Assembly: GCF_004307425.1 (NCBI RefSeq)
Contig: NZ_SEWZ01000001.1
Span: forward strand, 249,662 to 313,661
From: Aquirufa antheringensis
Lineage (GTDB): Bacteria; Bacteroidota; Bacteroidia; Cytophagales; Spirosomataceae
Length of the DNA: 64,000 nucleotides
Reading direction: 5' to 3'
The notes under the pieces are model-generated. The model did no database searches. It worked only from the letters and a program-made list of their open reading frames with translations, and was not told the DNA's origin. The position numbers were made by a program, and so were the translations under genes. Positions 26,895-35,717 of this stretch are shown in pieces. Every line of letters begins with the position of its first letter. The first letter of the stretch is position 1.

Positions 26895-26985
26895 AAACAA
26901 GCTGATGGAATTCCGCTATCCCATCTAAAAAAAATCCCCCTATAGTACCGCCTTCTTAGCTGATTATTTTGGCTAAATTGCAGAA

Positions 26986-29214
26986 ATGAAAAAATACGTC
27001 TGGCTCTTTTTTGTCCTTTTTACCACATCGCTCTTTGCCCAAAAGAAGAACGAAAACTTCCAAATGCACATCAAAAAAAGCACGGGAGCCATCAAAATCG
27101 ATGGAATCTTAGAGGAGAACGCCTGGTTTCAATCTGCAGCAGTCAGTGATTTCATGATGTGCAATCCCTTCGATTCCTTGTGCGCCCAGGTGCGGACGGA
27201 TGTGAAGATGACCTACGATGACAAATACATGTATATTTCCGCGGAATGTTTCTTAAAAGAACCCGGGGCTTTCGTGGTGGAGTCGATGAAGCGAGATTTT
27301 AGTTTTGGAGTCAATGATAATTTTTTAGTTTTCATCGACACGTTCGAAGATAAGACGACGGGTTTTGCGTTCGGAGCGAATGCGGCTGGGGCGCAATGGG
27401 ACGGCCAAATGTCCGAGGGTGCTAAAGTGAACTTGAATTGGGATAATAAATGGGAATCAGCGACCACCTACAAGCGAGATTCGTGGATTTTCGAGGCGGC
27501 GATTCCCTTTAAGTCGATTCGCTATAAGGGGAATCTGAATCGCTGGGGGATTAATTTTTCTCGCTATGATTTGAAGGCCAAAGAAAAATCCGCCTGGGCC
27601 CCTGTCCCTCGGCAATTTCCCACGGCATCGTTAGCCTACGCAGGTGTTTTAGTGTGGGATACGCCGCCACCCACACCTAAAAAGAATGTTTCCTTGATTC
27701 CCTATGTCTTATCAGGGGTGACGGCTAATTACGAAACGAAAGATCCTGCCTCGATGCGCAACCAAATAGGGGGTGATATTAAAGTAGCCATTAATTCAGG
27801 ATTGAACTTGGATATGACCTTGAATCCAGATTTCTCGCAGGTGGATGTGGATAGGCAACAGACGAATCTGGACCGTTTTGAGCTCTTTTATCCAGAAAAA
27901 CGCCAGTTTTTTATTGAGAACTCGGATTTATTTGATGGATTTGGGACGGATAATATTCGACCCTTTTTCTCCCGTAGAATCGGTTTAGCCTTGAATCCCA
28001 AGACGGGGATTTACGAGCAGACGCCCATCACCTACGGGGCGCGATTAAGTGGAAAGTTAAATCAGGATTGGCGGATTGGGGCTTTGAATGTGCAGTCTGA
28101 ACGAATTGACGCGAAAGGAGTGCCTACCCAAAATTATTCCATGGTTGCCTTGCAACGCAAGTTATTCGCCCGCTCAAACTTTGGGGCCTATATGGTGAAC
28201 AAGCAATCGTTTATCGATACGGATCTGCAGCGTTCGAATGGCTTTCAAACCTATAATCGGGACCTGGGCTTCGAATATAATTTAGCTTCAGCAGATAATT
28301 TCTGGACGGGATCGCTCTTTTATGCGAACACGATTAGCCCTTTGCAAAAGGATCGCAGTTTTTCGCAAGCGGCTTCTTTGGCCTATAAAGACAACGACTG
28401 GGCATTTGGCTTCAAAGAATCTTGGGTAGGAGAGAATTATAATCCAGAAACAGGCTATGTTCCTCGCGTTAATTATATACAAACGCAGCTAGATGCAGCG
28501 AAGAATTTCTACCCTAAAAATAAGTCAACGAACGTGTTTTATACGACACTATCCGCGATGACGATGAGCTATTGGAATAACCAAGGCACTTTTACAGACA
28601 ATACGACCTACGTTGCCTATGAGGGGACGATGAAGGATCGCTCCACTTTTGGGGCCTATTTGTCCTATGATTATGTGAAATTATTATATGATTTTGATGC
28701 GACCCGCATGGGCAATACGGCCTTGAAAAAAGGGACTGAGCACGATTGGTATGCGCTGAATGCGCGTTATGGTTCTTCGCCTATCAAGTTATTTACCTAT
28801 ACGTTATCGTCTCGTTTTGGGGGGTATTATGGCCAAGGTTGGCGCACCGGAATTACCGCAGATATTGGATATCGATTCCAGCCTTATGGTAGTTTCTCTG
28901 TTGCCGTGGATTATAATGACATTGTGGATGTGGCCATCCCAGGAACGGATGTGGCGGCAGCGAAGAAAGTGTCCTCTAACTTCTGGATCATTCGACCTAA
29001 AATAGATATCACTTTTTCAAACAAATTGTTCTTTGCTACGTTCTTTCAGTTGAACCAGCAAACAAAGAATATCAACTTAAACGCACGTTTGCAATGGCGT
29101 TACAAGCCTGCTTCGGATTTATTCTTAGTGTACACGGATAATTATTTTCCGGAGATCATGCAAATTCGTAACCGCGCATTGGTGTTGAAATTGAATTATT
29201 GGCTTAATTTGTAA
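26986..29214 (+). CDS. DUF5916 protein: carbohydrate-binding-like domain plus outer-membrane barrel
   Basis: 742 residues with a Sec signal (about 1-19, LFAQ). Residues about 30-235 resemble a family 9 carbohydrate-binding-like fold (IKIDGILEENAWFQSAAVSDF, then DDKYMYISAECF). The rest is the DUF5916 barrel (NPDFSQVDVDRQQTNLDRFELFYPEKR is very typical), ending in an amphipathic strand (LVLKLNYWLNL). Expected in the outer membrane; function of the family is not established. Followed after 19 bases by the DUF2911 gene. Confidence 0.87.
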   Translation: MKKYVWLFFVLFTTSLFAQKKNENFQMHIKKSTGAIKIDGILEENAWFQSAAVSDFMMCNPFDSLCAQVRTDVKMTYDDKYMYISAECFLKEPGAFVVESMKRDFSFGVNDNFLVFIDTFEDKTTGFAFGANAAGAQWDGQMSEGAKVNLNWDNKWESATTYKRDSWIFEAAIPFKSIRYKGNLNRWGINFSRYDLKAKEKSAWAPVPRQFPTASLAYAGVLVWDTPPPTPKKNVSLIPYVLSGVTANYETKDPASMRNQIGGDIKVAINSGLNLDMTLNPDFSQVDVDRQQTNLDRFELFYPEKRQFFIENSDLFDGFGTDNIRPFFSRRIGLALNPKTGIYEQTPITYGARLSGKLNQDWRIGALNVQSERIDAKGVPTQNYSMVALQRKLFARSNFGAYMVNKQSFIDTDLQRSNGFQTYNRDLGFEYNLASADNFWTGSLFYANTISPLQKDRSFSQAASLAYKDNDWAFGFKESWVGENYNPETGYVPRVNYIQTQLDAAKNFYPKNKSTNVFYTTLSAMTMSYWNNQGTFTDNTTYVAYEGTMKDRSTFGAYLSYDYVKLLYDFDATRMGNTALKKGTEHDWYALNARYGSSPIKLFTYTLSSRFGGYYGQGWRTGITADIGYRFQPYGSFSVAVDYNDIVDVAIPGTDVAAAKKVSSNFWIIRPKIDITFSNKLFFATFFQLNQQTKNINLNARLQWRYKPASDLFLVYTDNYFPEIMQIRNRALVLKLNYWLNL

Positions 29215-29233
29215 TCTAAATAAAAAACAACCT

Positions 29234-29743
29234 ATGAAGAAGTTCTTATTACTATTGACTTGTTTAGTTTCTTTCAGTGTTTTGGCACAGAAAGCGGCTC
29301 CATCACCTGCTGCTGTGGCTACGGCAAAAGTAGGCAACACCGAAGTGATGATTAAGTATGCGCAACCTTCGGTGAAAGGCCGTTTGGTTTTTGGTACGAA
29401 AGAAGCGAAAGCTTTAGTTCCTTATGGTGAAGTTTGGAGAACAGGCGCGAACGAAGCGACTACAATCGAAATCTCCAATGACATCACGGTTCAAGGCAAG
29501 ACCTTAGCTAAAGGAGTTTATTCTTTATTGTCTATCCCAGGCGAAACAGAGTGGACGATTATCTTTAACAAAGAAGCTAAAATGTGGGGTGCTTATACCT
29601 ACAAGGAAGCAAATGATGTGTTACGTGTAAAGGCACGCGTAAGCGAGCATGCACACACAGAGCAATTCACGATCGGAATCACGGCTGCAGGCCAGGTGAG
29701 CTTAGATTGGGACAAAACTTCGGTTTCGTTTTACTTGAAATAA
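29234..29743 (+). CDS. DUF2911-family secreted protein
   Basis: 169 residues with a Sec signal (about 1-19, VLAQ). The body matches DUF2911 features: YAQPSVKGRLVFG, VPYGEVWRTGANEATTIEIS, LAKGVYSLLSIPG and WTIIFNK, ending in a beta-strand SVSFYLK. Probably a periplasmic all-beta protein; no activity is known. Ends in a strong terminator, so it closes the transcript of the DUF5916 gene. Confidence 0.87.
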   Translation: MKKFLLLLTCLVSFSVLAQKAAPSPAAVATAKVGNTEVMIKYAQPSVKGRLVFGTKEAKALVPYGEVWRTGANEATTIEISNDITVQGKTLAKGVYSLLSIPGETEWTIIFNKEAKMWGAYTYKEANDVLRVKARVSEHAHTEQFTIGITAAGQVSLDWDKTSVSFYLK

Positions 29744-29758
29744 AATCAAGATCTTGAT

Positions 29759-29792
29759 AAAAAAGCGGTTCAGTATTGGGCCGCTTTTTTTA
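29759..29792 (+). terminator. Rho-independent terminator after the DUF2911 gene
   Basis: AAAAAAGCGG, 12-base loop with possible inner pairs, CCGCTTTTTTT. A separate 14-base palindrome, ATCAAGATCTTGAT, lies just before it at 29745-29758. Confidence 0.85.
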
Positions 29793-29806
29793 TTGCCAAA
29801 ATTCGT

Positions 29807-29836
29807 TTGAAATACACATTCCTTTGGCTATTTTTA
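29807..29836 (+). promoter_or_regulatory. Candidate promoter of the response-regulator gene
   Basis: TTG at 29807-29809, 19 bases, TATTTTTA at 29829-29836 (one mismatch to TAnnTTTG), about 28 bases before the ATG at 29865. Confidence 0.5.
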
Positions 29837-29864
29837 CTCGCAATTGACGATAAATAAAGAATAT

Positions 29865-30233
29865 ATGAAAAAGGTATTGATAGCGGAAGATAGTTCAGTG
29901 ATCCAAAATCTAGCTAAGAAGATTTTAGAATTTCAAAACTTCGAAATTCACGCCGTGAAAAATGGACAACAAGTGTTAGATGAATTAGCGAAAGCTGAAT
30001 TTGATATTATCTTACTTGATATCAATATGCCAGTAATGGACGGTATGGACTGCGCTCGTGCGGTTCGTGCGTTAGCAGACAAGAAAAAAGCAGCTATCCC
30101 GATGATTGCGATCACTGGAAATGCACGCAACTATTCGATGGATGACTTTAAAGCAGCCGGATTCAATGATTTCTTAGCTAAGCCTTTGAACTTCGATTCC
30201 TTGGTTTCTCAGGTGAAAGCCTTAACGGAATAA
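29865..30233 (+). CDS. Single-domain response regulator (CheY-like receiver)
   Basis: 122 residues from ATG 29865 (MKKVLIAEDSS); seven further upstream codons are possible but begin before the likely ribosome site. Acidic pocket Glu8-Asp9, phospho-acceptor Asp52 (LLDINMPVMDG), Thr in AITGNAR and Lys in FLAKPL are all present, so phosphorylation should work. No output domain: it must act by protein contact. No histidine kinase is in the window. Followed after four bases by an MBL hydrolase. Confidence 0.92.
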   Translation: MKKVLIAEDSSVIQNLAKKILEFQNFEIHAVKNGQQVLDELAKAEFDIILLDINMPVMDGMDCARAVRALADKKKAAIPMIAITGNARNYSMDDFKAAGFNDFLAKPLNFDSLVSQVKALTE

Positions 30234-30237
30234 AGTT

Positions 30238-31008
30238 ATGTCCCCTTCTAAAGTGACGTTTTTAGGAACGGGAACTTCGCAGGGGATTCCGATGATCGCT
30301 TGTGACTGCGCTGTTTGTCAGTCCACGGATGAGCGAGATAAGCGTCTGCGTGTTTCGGTGCACATCGAAATAGGAGGGAAGAGCTTCATCATTGATACGG
30401 GTCCAGATTTTCGCCAGCAGGTGCTTAGGGCTGGAATTAAGCGATTGGACGCCGTTTTATACACACACGAACATAAAGATCACACGGCAGGAATGGATGA
30501 TGTGCGGGGATTTAATTTTCACCAGCAATCGTCGATTCCTTTATATGCCCGTGCTCAGGTCATCGAGCAGTTGAAGCGGGAGTTTGCCTATGCTTTTGGC
30601 GAAAATAAATACCCAGGCGTGCCGGAAATTGATGTCTATGAGATCGATGGCCAGCCCTTTACGGTCCAAGGGATCAACATTCAGCCCATCTTCGTGAAAC
30701 ACTTTTACTTAGATGTGTTGGGTTTTCGGTTTGGAAATTTTGCCTATGTGACGGATGCGAATTCCATCGCCCCAGAGGAGCAAAATAAACTACGAAATCT
30801 AGACGTATTGGTTATCAATGCCTTACGTAAAACAACCCACGTTTCCCATTTTACGCTAGCAGAAGCCCTTGAATTAATCGCGGATTTAAAGCCGAAACAG
30901 GCGTATATTACCCATGTTAGTCACCAAATGGGTTTGCATGCCGAGGTACAAAAAGAATTACCCCCTAACGTTTCTTTGGCCTATGATGGGCTCGTTTTAA
31001 ACTTATAA
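30238..31008 (+). CDS. MBL-fold metallo-hydrolase, PhnP-like
   Basis: 256 residues. FLGTGTSQGIPMIACDCAVC at the start (with the CxCxxC cysteines) and the metal motif His77-Glu-His79-Lys-Asp81-His82 mark a PhnP/cyclic-phosphodiesterase-like metallo-beta-lactamase fold; further ligands are in VTDAN and ITHVSHQ. It probably hydrolyses a phosphodiester of a nucleotide or ribose compound. No phosphonate (phn) genes are nearby, so the phosphonate role is not implied. Two bases separate it from the next gene. Confidence 0.87.
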   Translation: MSPSKVTFLGTGTSQGIPMIACDCAVCQSTDERDKRLRVSVHIEIGGKSFIIDTGPDFRQQVLRAGIKRLDAVLYTHEHKDHTAGMDDVRGFNFHQQSSIPLYARAQVIEQLKREFAYAFGENKYPGVPEIDVYEIDGQPFTVQGINIQPIFVKHFYLDVLGFRFGNFAYVTDANSIAPEEQNKLRNLDVLVINALRKTTHVSHFTLAEALELIADLKPKQAYITHVSHQMGLHAEVQKELPPNVSLAYDGLVLNL

Positions 31009-31010
31009 AT

Positions 31011-31658
31011 ATGGCATTCAAAGCTGTTTTGTTCGATATGGATGGCGTGATCGTAGATAACCTACCGTATCACGTGGAGGCTTGGTTGCTTTTTTGTGAG
31101 CACCACGGCATTCCCCTGACCAAAGAAGTATTTTACAAAGAGTTAAACGGGATGAATTCGAAGGACACCTTTGAATGGTTTTATAAAAAGGAAATGACTC
31201 GCGCGGAAGTGGAAGTGCTGGAAGAGGAGAAAGAATTACTTTACCGAGCGTTTTATGCGGAGCATAGAAAGCCAGCTGAAGGGCTTTTAGTCTTTTTAAA
31301 TGAGCTGCGTTCCAGAGGAATTAAAACCGCGTTAGCTACTTCGGCAGGTCCGGGGAATATTGATTTTATAGTGGATGGTCTAGGTATTCGGGATCAGTTC
31401 GACGCGATCATTGGTGGTGCTGAAGTAACAAAAGGAAAGCCAGATCCAGAGATTTATAGTAAAGCGGCTGCGCTAGTGGGTGTCGCACCGGAAGACTGCT
31501 GGGTGATTGAAGATTCCCTCCAAGGTATTGCGTCTGGGTTAGCAGCCGGTGCGCGCGTGGTAGGAATCACTACCTCTCATACGGCTCAGGAATTAGCCCA
31601 TACCCAGGTGATTGCCCCTAATTTTATTGGTTTATACGATCAAATAGCTTCCTTATGA
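31011..31658 (+). CDS. HAD-superfamily phosphatase / beta-phosphoglucomutase-like
   Basis: 215 residues. Motif I FDMDGVIVD with Asp9 and Asp11, cap domain, motif II LATSAG, Lys in TKGKPDPEIY and motif III WVIEDSLQGIASG. The pattern fits the beta-phosphoglucomutase/phosphatase subgroup; phosphatase versus mutase activity cannot be told. Overlaps the next start by four bases (ATGA at 31655-31658). Confidence 0.9.
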   Translation: MAFKAVLFDMDGVIVDNLPYHVEAWLLFCEHHGIPLTKEVFYKELNGMNSKDTFEWFYKKEMTRAEVEVLEEEKELLYRAFYAEHRKPAEGLLVFLNELRSRGIKTALATSAGPGNIDFIVDGLGIRDQFDAIIGGAEVTKGKPDPEIYSKAAALVGVAPEDCWVIEDSLQGIASGLAAGARVVGITTSHTAQELAHTQVIAPNFIGLYDQIASL

Positions 31659-34258
31659 GACATCTACTCTTCTTATTCTTGTTTATCTGCACAGCTACTT
31701 TTGCCCAAAAAGGCCGCTATAAAATGGAGATGGTGCCGGGTAAAATGATCCAGGAATATACGCCCGAATACTTGGGCCTGAAACGTGATTTGCCAGCAGG
31801 CTATACCGAAAATATGCGGGCTATTTTAGCCCAGGCTGCTGCCATAAAATTAGACGCTTCATCCCAAACGAAGGCCGCAGCAAACATCGTTTTGACTTAC
31901 GAAACAGTTCCGCCAGCGGATGTGAAAGCGGTTTTTGAGAAGGCGGCGGCCACTTGGTCTACGGTATTTTCTTCTGATGTGCCCATCAATGTCTATGTCA
32001 AATGGGCGTCACTTTCCGCTAATGTACTAGGTAGTGCAGGTGCTTCAGTGAATGTGCGAAACTTCGTGGGAGCGAATCGTTTGAATACGTTTTATCCTAT
32101 TGCTTTGGCAGAAAAAATGGCTCACAAGAATTTGAATGGGACGAATGCAGATGTCGTTGCTACTTTTAATTCTGATTTTACGGCTTGGTATATTGGTACG
32201 GATGGCGTTCCTACCATTAATCAAATTGACTTGTATTCTGTGGTGTTACATGAGATGGGTCATGGTTTAGGTTTTATTGGTCAGATGAGCGTGGATAATG
32301 GGGAGGCCGGTTATGGTTTTCCGGGAATTTTTGACCAAAACATGGTTAATGCTACAAACGTCGCATTAACGGACACGAATAGTTTTAAAAATCCATCTGT
32401 CGCCTTGTATACGCAGCTTACTTCCGGCAAAATTAATTTATCTACTCCGGCTGTTTTACGTACGAATGGTAGCGCAGGTAAATTGTACACTCCATCCACG
32501 TATTCTGAGGGATCCAGTATTTACCACGTGGATCAGGTGAAATATAAAGTGGGTGATGAGAATGCTTTAATGACCCCCCAAATCGCCCGAGGTGAGATAA
32601 CTCGGAGTATTGGGCCGATTGTGAGTTCGGCATTTAATGATTTTGGCTGGTATTCATCGAATTTAATTGGTGAGGAATACCCGGATACGGAGGATCAGGC
32701 GACGGATAAGGTCTTTTCGGTGCAGGTGTATTCGGATACACTTTGGGATGAATCTTCTTTAAAGCTGTATCTAGCTGTTAATTCCAATACGTTTAATGCG
32801 GTATCCGCTTTTGTAAAAACGGGTAACACCTATTCCTATACCTTGCCTAAAAGTGCAACGGCCAGAAATATCAAGTATTATTGGTATGCGCAGGAAAAGT
32901 CAGGGAAGAAATTTGTGACGCCGGCAGAGGCTCCTGTGATTTCTGGGACCTCCTTGGGAAGTTATTTTGAGTTTAATATCGCCCCAGATACGACGAAGCC
33001 GGTGGTCGTTTATGCGAATCCATTGAAGTATATTTTTACCTCTCAAACTTCGTTTACGCTTCCTACATTACTGGCAGCGGATAACATCGGAATCGATACG
33101 GTCTATATGGAATATTCCATCAATGGGGGGGCTACGATTCGGAAAGGATTTACAAAAGTGGCTGGATTGAGTTTTAGCTTTACGAATAGTTTTGATTTTG
33201 CTGCTGGTTTATTGAAAGCAGGGGATGTGATTAAGTACCGGATCATCGTAAAAGATAAGGCCAAAACCACCAATACAGTCACCCTACCCGTAACTGGAAA
33301 CTATGAGTTCGTGGTGATAGGTTTGCAGGCCGTTGCGGCGAATTATCTGCAGAATTTTGACACAGCTCCTGCGACTGATTTTTATTTGAAAGGCTTTAGT
33401 TTTGCCCAGCCTTCCGGCTTTACATCAATGGGTTTGCACAGTGCGCACCCATATGCGGATGGGTCAGAGGAGTCCTATAATGGGGCTGGCGGATCAGATA
33501 AGTTCACTAATAGTGATGCAGTCTTGCTAAAACCTATCACTGTGCGCGCAGACACGGCTAAAATGTATTTTGAAGAGGTGGTGTTAGTGGAGCCGGGCGA
33601 TGCAGGGGCGTCATTTTTAAATACGGATGGAACCGTGAATCGCAGTTTCTATGATTATGTAACGGTTCAGGCTTCGAATGATGCAGGTAAAAACTGGTAT
33701 AACTTAATCAACGGTTGGGATTCTAATTTCTCTACTACTTGGTTGAATGCGTACAATACGGGCTTTGATTCAAAAGGCAATTCGACCGGGGTGGGTTCGT
33801 CTACGTTGGTCAAAAAACGTGAAATCGATATCCTTTCCTCCGGTAAATTCAAAGCCGGCGATCAATTAATCTTCCGCTTCCGTTTGCACGCTGACGTAGG
33901 GGCGCACGGCTGGGGCTGGGCGATAGATAATTTGAATATCCAAGGGTCGGTAGCTCCGCCACCGCCACCGTTGGTTTTAGCGGCAGAGCCTACCTCTTAT
34001 TCGACTGAAATGCAGGTAACGCCTAATCCCACTTCGCGCTGGGTAAACTTACGTTTAGCTGTAGGTTCAACTGATGAGAAGGTGGTGACTGGAATTTTGG
34101 GATCTCAGGGTCAATGGATTCAGCAAGAAAGTGTGCAGGTAAAGGGAGGAATGCTAGAGAAGCAATTCGACATTTCTACCTTGCCTGCTGGAACCTATTA
34201 TGTCCAAGTAATCACCAATAGAAATGTATATAATAAGCGAATTATTGTGGTTCGCTAA
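31655..34258 (+). CDS. T9SS-exported protein with putative zinc-protease motif and C-terminal sorting domain
   Basis: 867 residues. Sec signal ending about residue 18 (TFAQ). A protease-like region around residues 120-330 has LHEMGHGLGFIGQ, an HExxHxxGxxG motif in which the third metzincin His is Gly. Two beta-sandwich-like segments follow (about 350-540), a MAM/jelly-roll-like segment (about 555-770, with WGWAIDNLNIQG), a Pro-rich linker (PPPPP) and a type A T9SS sorting domain over the last ~80 residues (VTPNPTSRWVNLRL, then LPAGTYYVQV and KRIIVVR). Expected to be secreted through the type IX system and attached or released outside. Protease activity is inferred only. Confidence 0.85.
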   Translation: MRHLLFLFLFICTATFAQKGRYKMEMVPGKMIQEYTPEYLGLKRDLPAGYTENMRAILAQAAAIKLDASSQTKAAANIVLTYETVPPADVKAVFEKAAATWSTVFSSDVPINVYVKWASLSANVLGSAGASVNVRNFVGANRLNTFYPIALAEKMAHKNLNGTNADVVATFNSDFTAWYIGTDGVPTINQIDLYSVVLHEMGHGLGFIGQMSVDNGEAGYGFPGIFDQNMVNATNVALTDTNSFKNPSVALYTQLTSGKINLSTPAVLRTNGSAGKLYTPSTYSEGSSIYHVDQVKYKVGDENALMTPQIARGEITRSIGPIVSSAFNDFGWYSSNLIGEEYPDTEDQATDKVFSVQVYSDTLWDESSLKLYLAVNSNTFNAVSAFVKTGNTYSYTLPKSATARNIKYYWYAQEKSGKKFVTPAEAPVISGTSLGSYFEFNIAPDTTKPVVVYANPLKYIFTSQTSFTLPTLLAADNIGIDTVYMEYSINGGATIRKGFTKVAGLSFSFTNSFDFAAGLLKAGDVIKYRIIVKDKAKTTNTVTLPVTGNYEFVVIGLQAVAANYLQNFDTAPATDFYLKGFSFAQPSGFTSMGLHSAHPYADGSEESYNGAGGSDKFTNSDAVLLKPITVRADTAKMYFEEVVLVEPGDAGASFLNTDGTVNRSFYDYVTVQASNDAGKNWYNLINGWDSNFSTTWLNAYNTGFDSKGNSTGVGSSTLVKKREIDILSSGKFKAGDQLIFRFRLHADVGAHGWGWAIDNLNIQGSVAPPPPPLVLAAEPTSYSTEMQVTPNPTSRWVNLRLAVGSTDEKVVTGILGSQGQWIQQESVQVKGGMLEKQFDISTLPAGTYYVQVITNRNVYNKRIIVVR

Positions 34259-34279
34259 GGCCTAGCAAAGCTTTTTACT

Positions 34280-34287
34280 TATCTTTG
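34280..34287 (+). promoter_or_regulatory. Candidate -7 element upstream of accD
   Basis: TATCTTTG, an exact TAnnTTTG match, 26 bases before the ATG at 34314. No TTG at the correct distance upstream. Confidence 0.45.
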
Positions 34288-34313
34288 CAGACTTAATCAT
34301 TAAAATTAGCCCT

Positions 34314-35156
34314 ATGTCTTGGTTTTCAAGAAAAGAAAAAGGAATTGTTACCCCCACTGCTTCTAAATTAGACGCCCCGGATGGTTTGTGGTACCAATGT
34401 CCTTCTTGCAAAAAAGCGATTCATACGCGCGAACACCGTCTGTTTGCCTACACTTGTTCAGGTTGTAATTACCACGAAAAAATCGGCTCACAAGACTATT
34501 TCGAATTGTTATTTGACAATTCCCTTTACACTGAATTAGATCCGATGATGGGTTCAGGTGACCCATTAGAGTTCACGGACACGAAAAAATACACTGATCG
34601 TATTAAAGCTACGGAATACAACACGGGCTTGAAAGATGCGGTTAGAACAGCTTACGGTGAGATTAATGGATTGCCTATCACCATTTCGGCGATGGACTTT
34701 AACTTCATCGGTGGATCGATGGGATCCGTGGTGGGAGAGAAGATCACCCGCGGTATGCGCCACTCCTTAGAGACAGGAAAGCCCTTCTTAATGATTTCTC
34801 GCTCTGGTGGTGCCCGTATGATGGAGGCAGGTTTTTCGTTAATGCAGATGGCCAAAACCTCTTCTTTAATCGCCCTCCTCGCAGAAGCTAAGATTCCTTA
34901 TATCTCCCTAATGACCAATCCGACTACGGGTGGTGTAACAGCTTCGTTCGCGATGCTAGGAGACTTCAATATCGCAGAGCCAGGGGCCCTAATCGGTTTC
35001 GCAGGGCCACGTGTGATTAAGGAAACCATCGGTAAGGATTTACCTAAAGGATTCCAAAGCGCCGAGTTCGTCGAAGAGCACGGCTTCTTAGACTTCATCG
35101 TAGATCGTAAAGATTTGAAAGACAAATTGAGTTCCTTGTTAGGGATGTTGAAATAG
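34314..35156 (+). CDS. accD: Acetyl-CoA carboxylase carboxyltransferase subunit beta
   Basis: 280 residues. N-terminal C4 zinc ribbon with Cys29, Cys32, Cys48 and Cys51 (CPSCKK and CSGC), followed by the crotonase-like carboxyltransferase domain with SMGSVVGEKI, SRSGGARMMEAGFSLMQMAK and TNPTTGGVTASFA. With AccA it moves carboxyl from biotin-AccB to acetyl-CoA. accB and accC are in this window at 61-63 kb on the other strand; accA is not seen. Ends in a strong bidirectional terminator. Confidence 0.95.
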   Translation: MSWFSRKEKGIVTPTASKLDAPDGLWYQCPSCKKAIHTREHRLFAYTCSGCNYHEKIGSQDYFELLFDNSLYTELDPMMGSGDPLEFTDTKKYTDRIKATEYNTGLKDAVRTAYGEINGLPITISAMDFNFIGGSMGSVVGEKITRGMRHSLETGKPFLMISRSGGARMMEAGFSLMQMAKTSSLIALLAEAKIPYISLMTNPTTGGVTASFAMLGDFNIAEPGALIGFAGPRVIKETIGKDLPKGFQSAEFVEEHGFLDFIVDRKDLKDKLSSLLGMLK

Positions 35157-35187
35157 AAAAAAGCCAGCTGAGAAGCTGGCTTTTTTT
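35157..35187. terminator. Bidirectional terminator between accD and higA
   Basis: AAAAAAGCCAGCT, loop GAGA, AGCTGGCTTTTTT. Thirteen pairs counting the A/T flanks, usable from either side; the two genes converge here. Confidence 0.9.
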
Positions 35188-35545
35188 ATTCTGCTTTATG
35201 TAAAAATACTTCCGCCGGAATTCGGAAAAAATCTTTTAATTTTTGGGCCATTTTTAGGGTGATTTCACGACGGCCAGAAAGTACAGATGAGACATGGCCT
35301 TTACTTCCAATTAAAGGCTCAAGGTCTTTTGCTTTCATTCCCATTTCTTCCATTTTGTATTTAATTACTTCAAGGGCATCTAATTCAGGTAGTTCAAAAT
35401 GTTTGTTGTCGTAATCCTCAATTAATACCATTAGAAGTTCTAATTCATCTTTTTCTGGGGTATTAGATTTTGCGTGGAAAATCTCCATTAGCCTTTTAGA
35501 AGCTTTTTTGTATTCGGACTCCGTTTTTATGACCTTCCAATTCAT
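35186..35545 (-). CDS. higA: HigA-family antitoxin-like HTH protein, apparently without a functional HigB
   Basis: 119 residues. The beginning MNWKVIKTESEYKKASKRLMEIF and TPEKDELELLMVLIEDYD are characteristic of the HigA antitoxins paired with HigB in Bacteroidota; residues about 65-115 hold the XRE HTH (MKAKDLEPLIGSKGHVSSVLSGRREIT). Normally a ~95-residue HigB RNase precedes it with overlap. Here only a short HigB-like tail remains upstream (35542-35628). It may act as a free regulator. More A/T-rich than neighbours. Confidence 0.85.
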   Translation of the reverse strand: MNWKVIKTESEYKKASKRLMEIFHAKSNTPEKDELELLMVLIEDYDNKHFELPELDALEVIKYKMEEMGMKAKDLEPLIGSKGHVSSVLSGRREITLKMAQKLKDFFRIPAEVFLHKAE

Positions 35546-35628
35546 GGCTTTTTTGTTTTAAAATCTAAAATATTTGTGTCGAATGAAATGGTAGCAGCTT
35601 CGATTTTATCATATGCAAGATTATACAT
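35542..35628 (-). pseudogene. Relic of the HigB toxin C-terminus
   Basis: Minus-strand frame of 28 codons containing LAYDKIEAATISFD and ending TKKP-stop, with its TGA overlapping the higA ATG. The words Y-D-K-I-x-A-x-T-I near the end are the typical C-terminus of HigB toxins, and the stop/start overlap is the usual higBA arrangement. An in-frame TGA lies three codons before the first Met, and the RNase core (the RxV/YIRFxGTH segments) is absent; 40 bases further upstream is the terminator of the next gene. I read it as a 5' deletion of higB. Confidence 0.55.
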
Positions 35629-35667
35629 TAGTTTTCATTTTGCAAACTTTTCTACTTATAATCTCAC

Positions 35668-35698
35668 AAAAAAAGCCCGCTATTTCTAGCGGGCTTTT
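35668..35698 (-). terminator. Terminator of the zinc-ribbon gene
   Basis: Minus strand: AAAAGCCCGCTA, GAAA tetraloop, TAGCGGGCTTTT and three more T. Twelve pairs. Located 20 bases after the stop codon. Confidence 0.9.
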
Positions 35699-35717
35699 CC
35701 ATTGTATTCTGTTGAAA

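Noticed and set aside
29745-29758. 14-base palindrome ATCAAGATCTTGAT as an operator
   Set aside because: It lies after a stop codon and just before a terminator, with no regulated gene start next to it; a 3'-end structure or chance is more likely.
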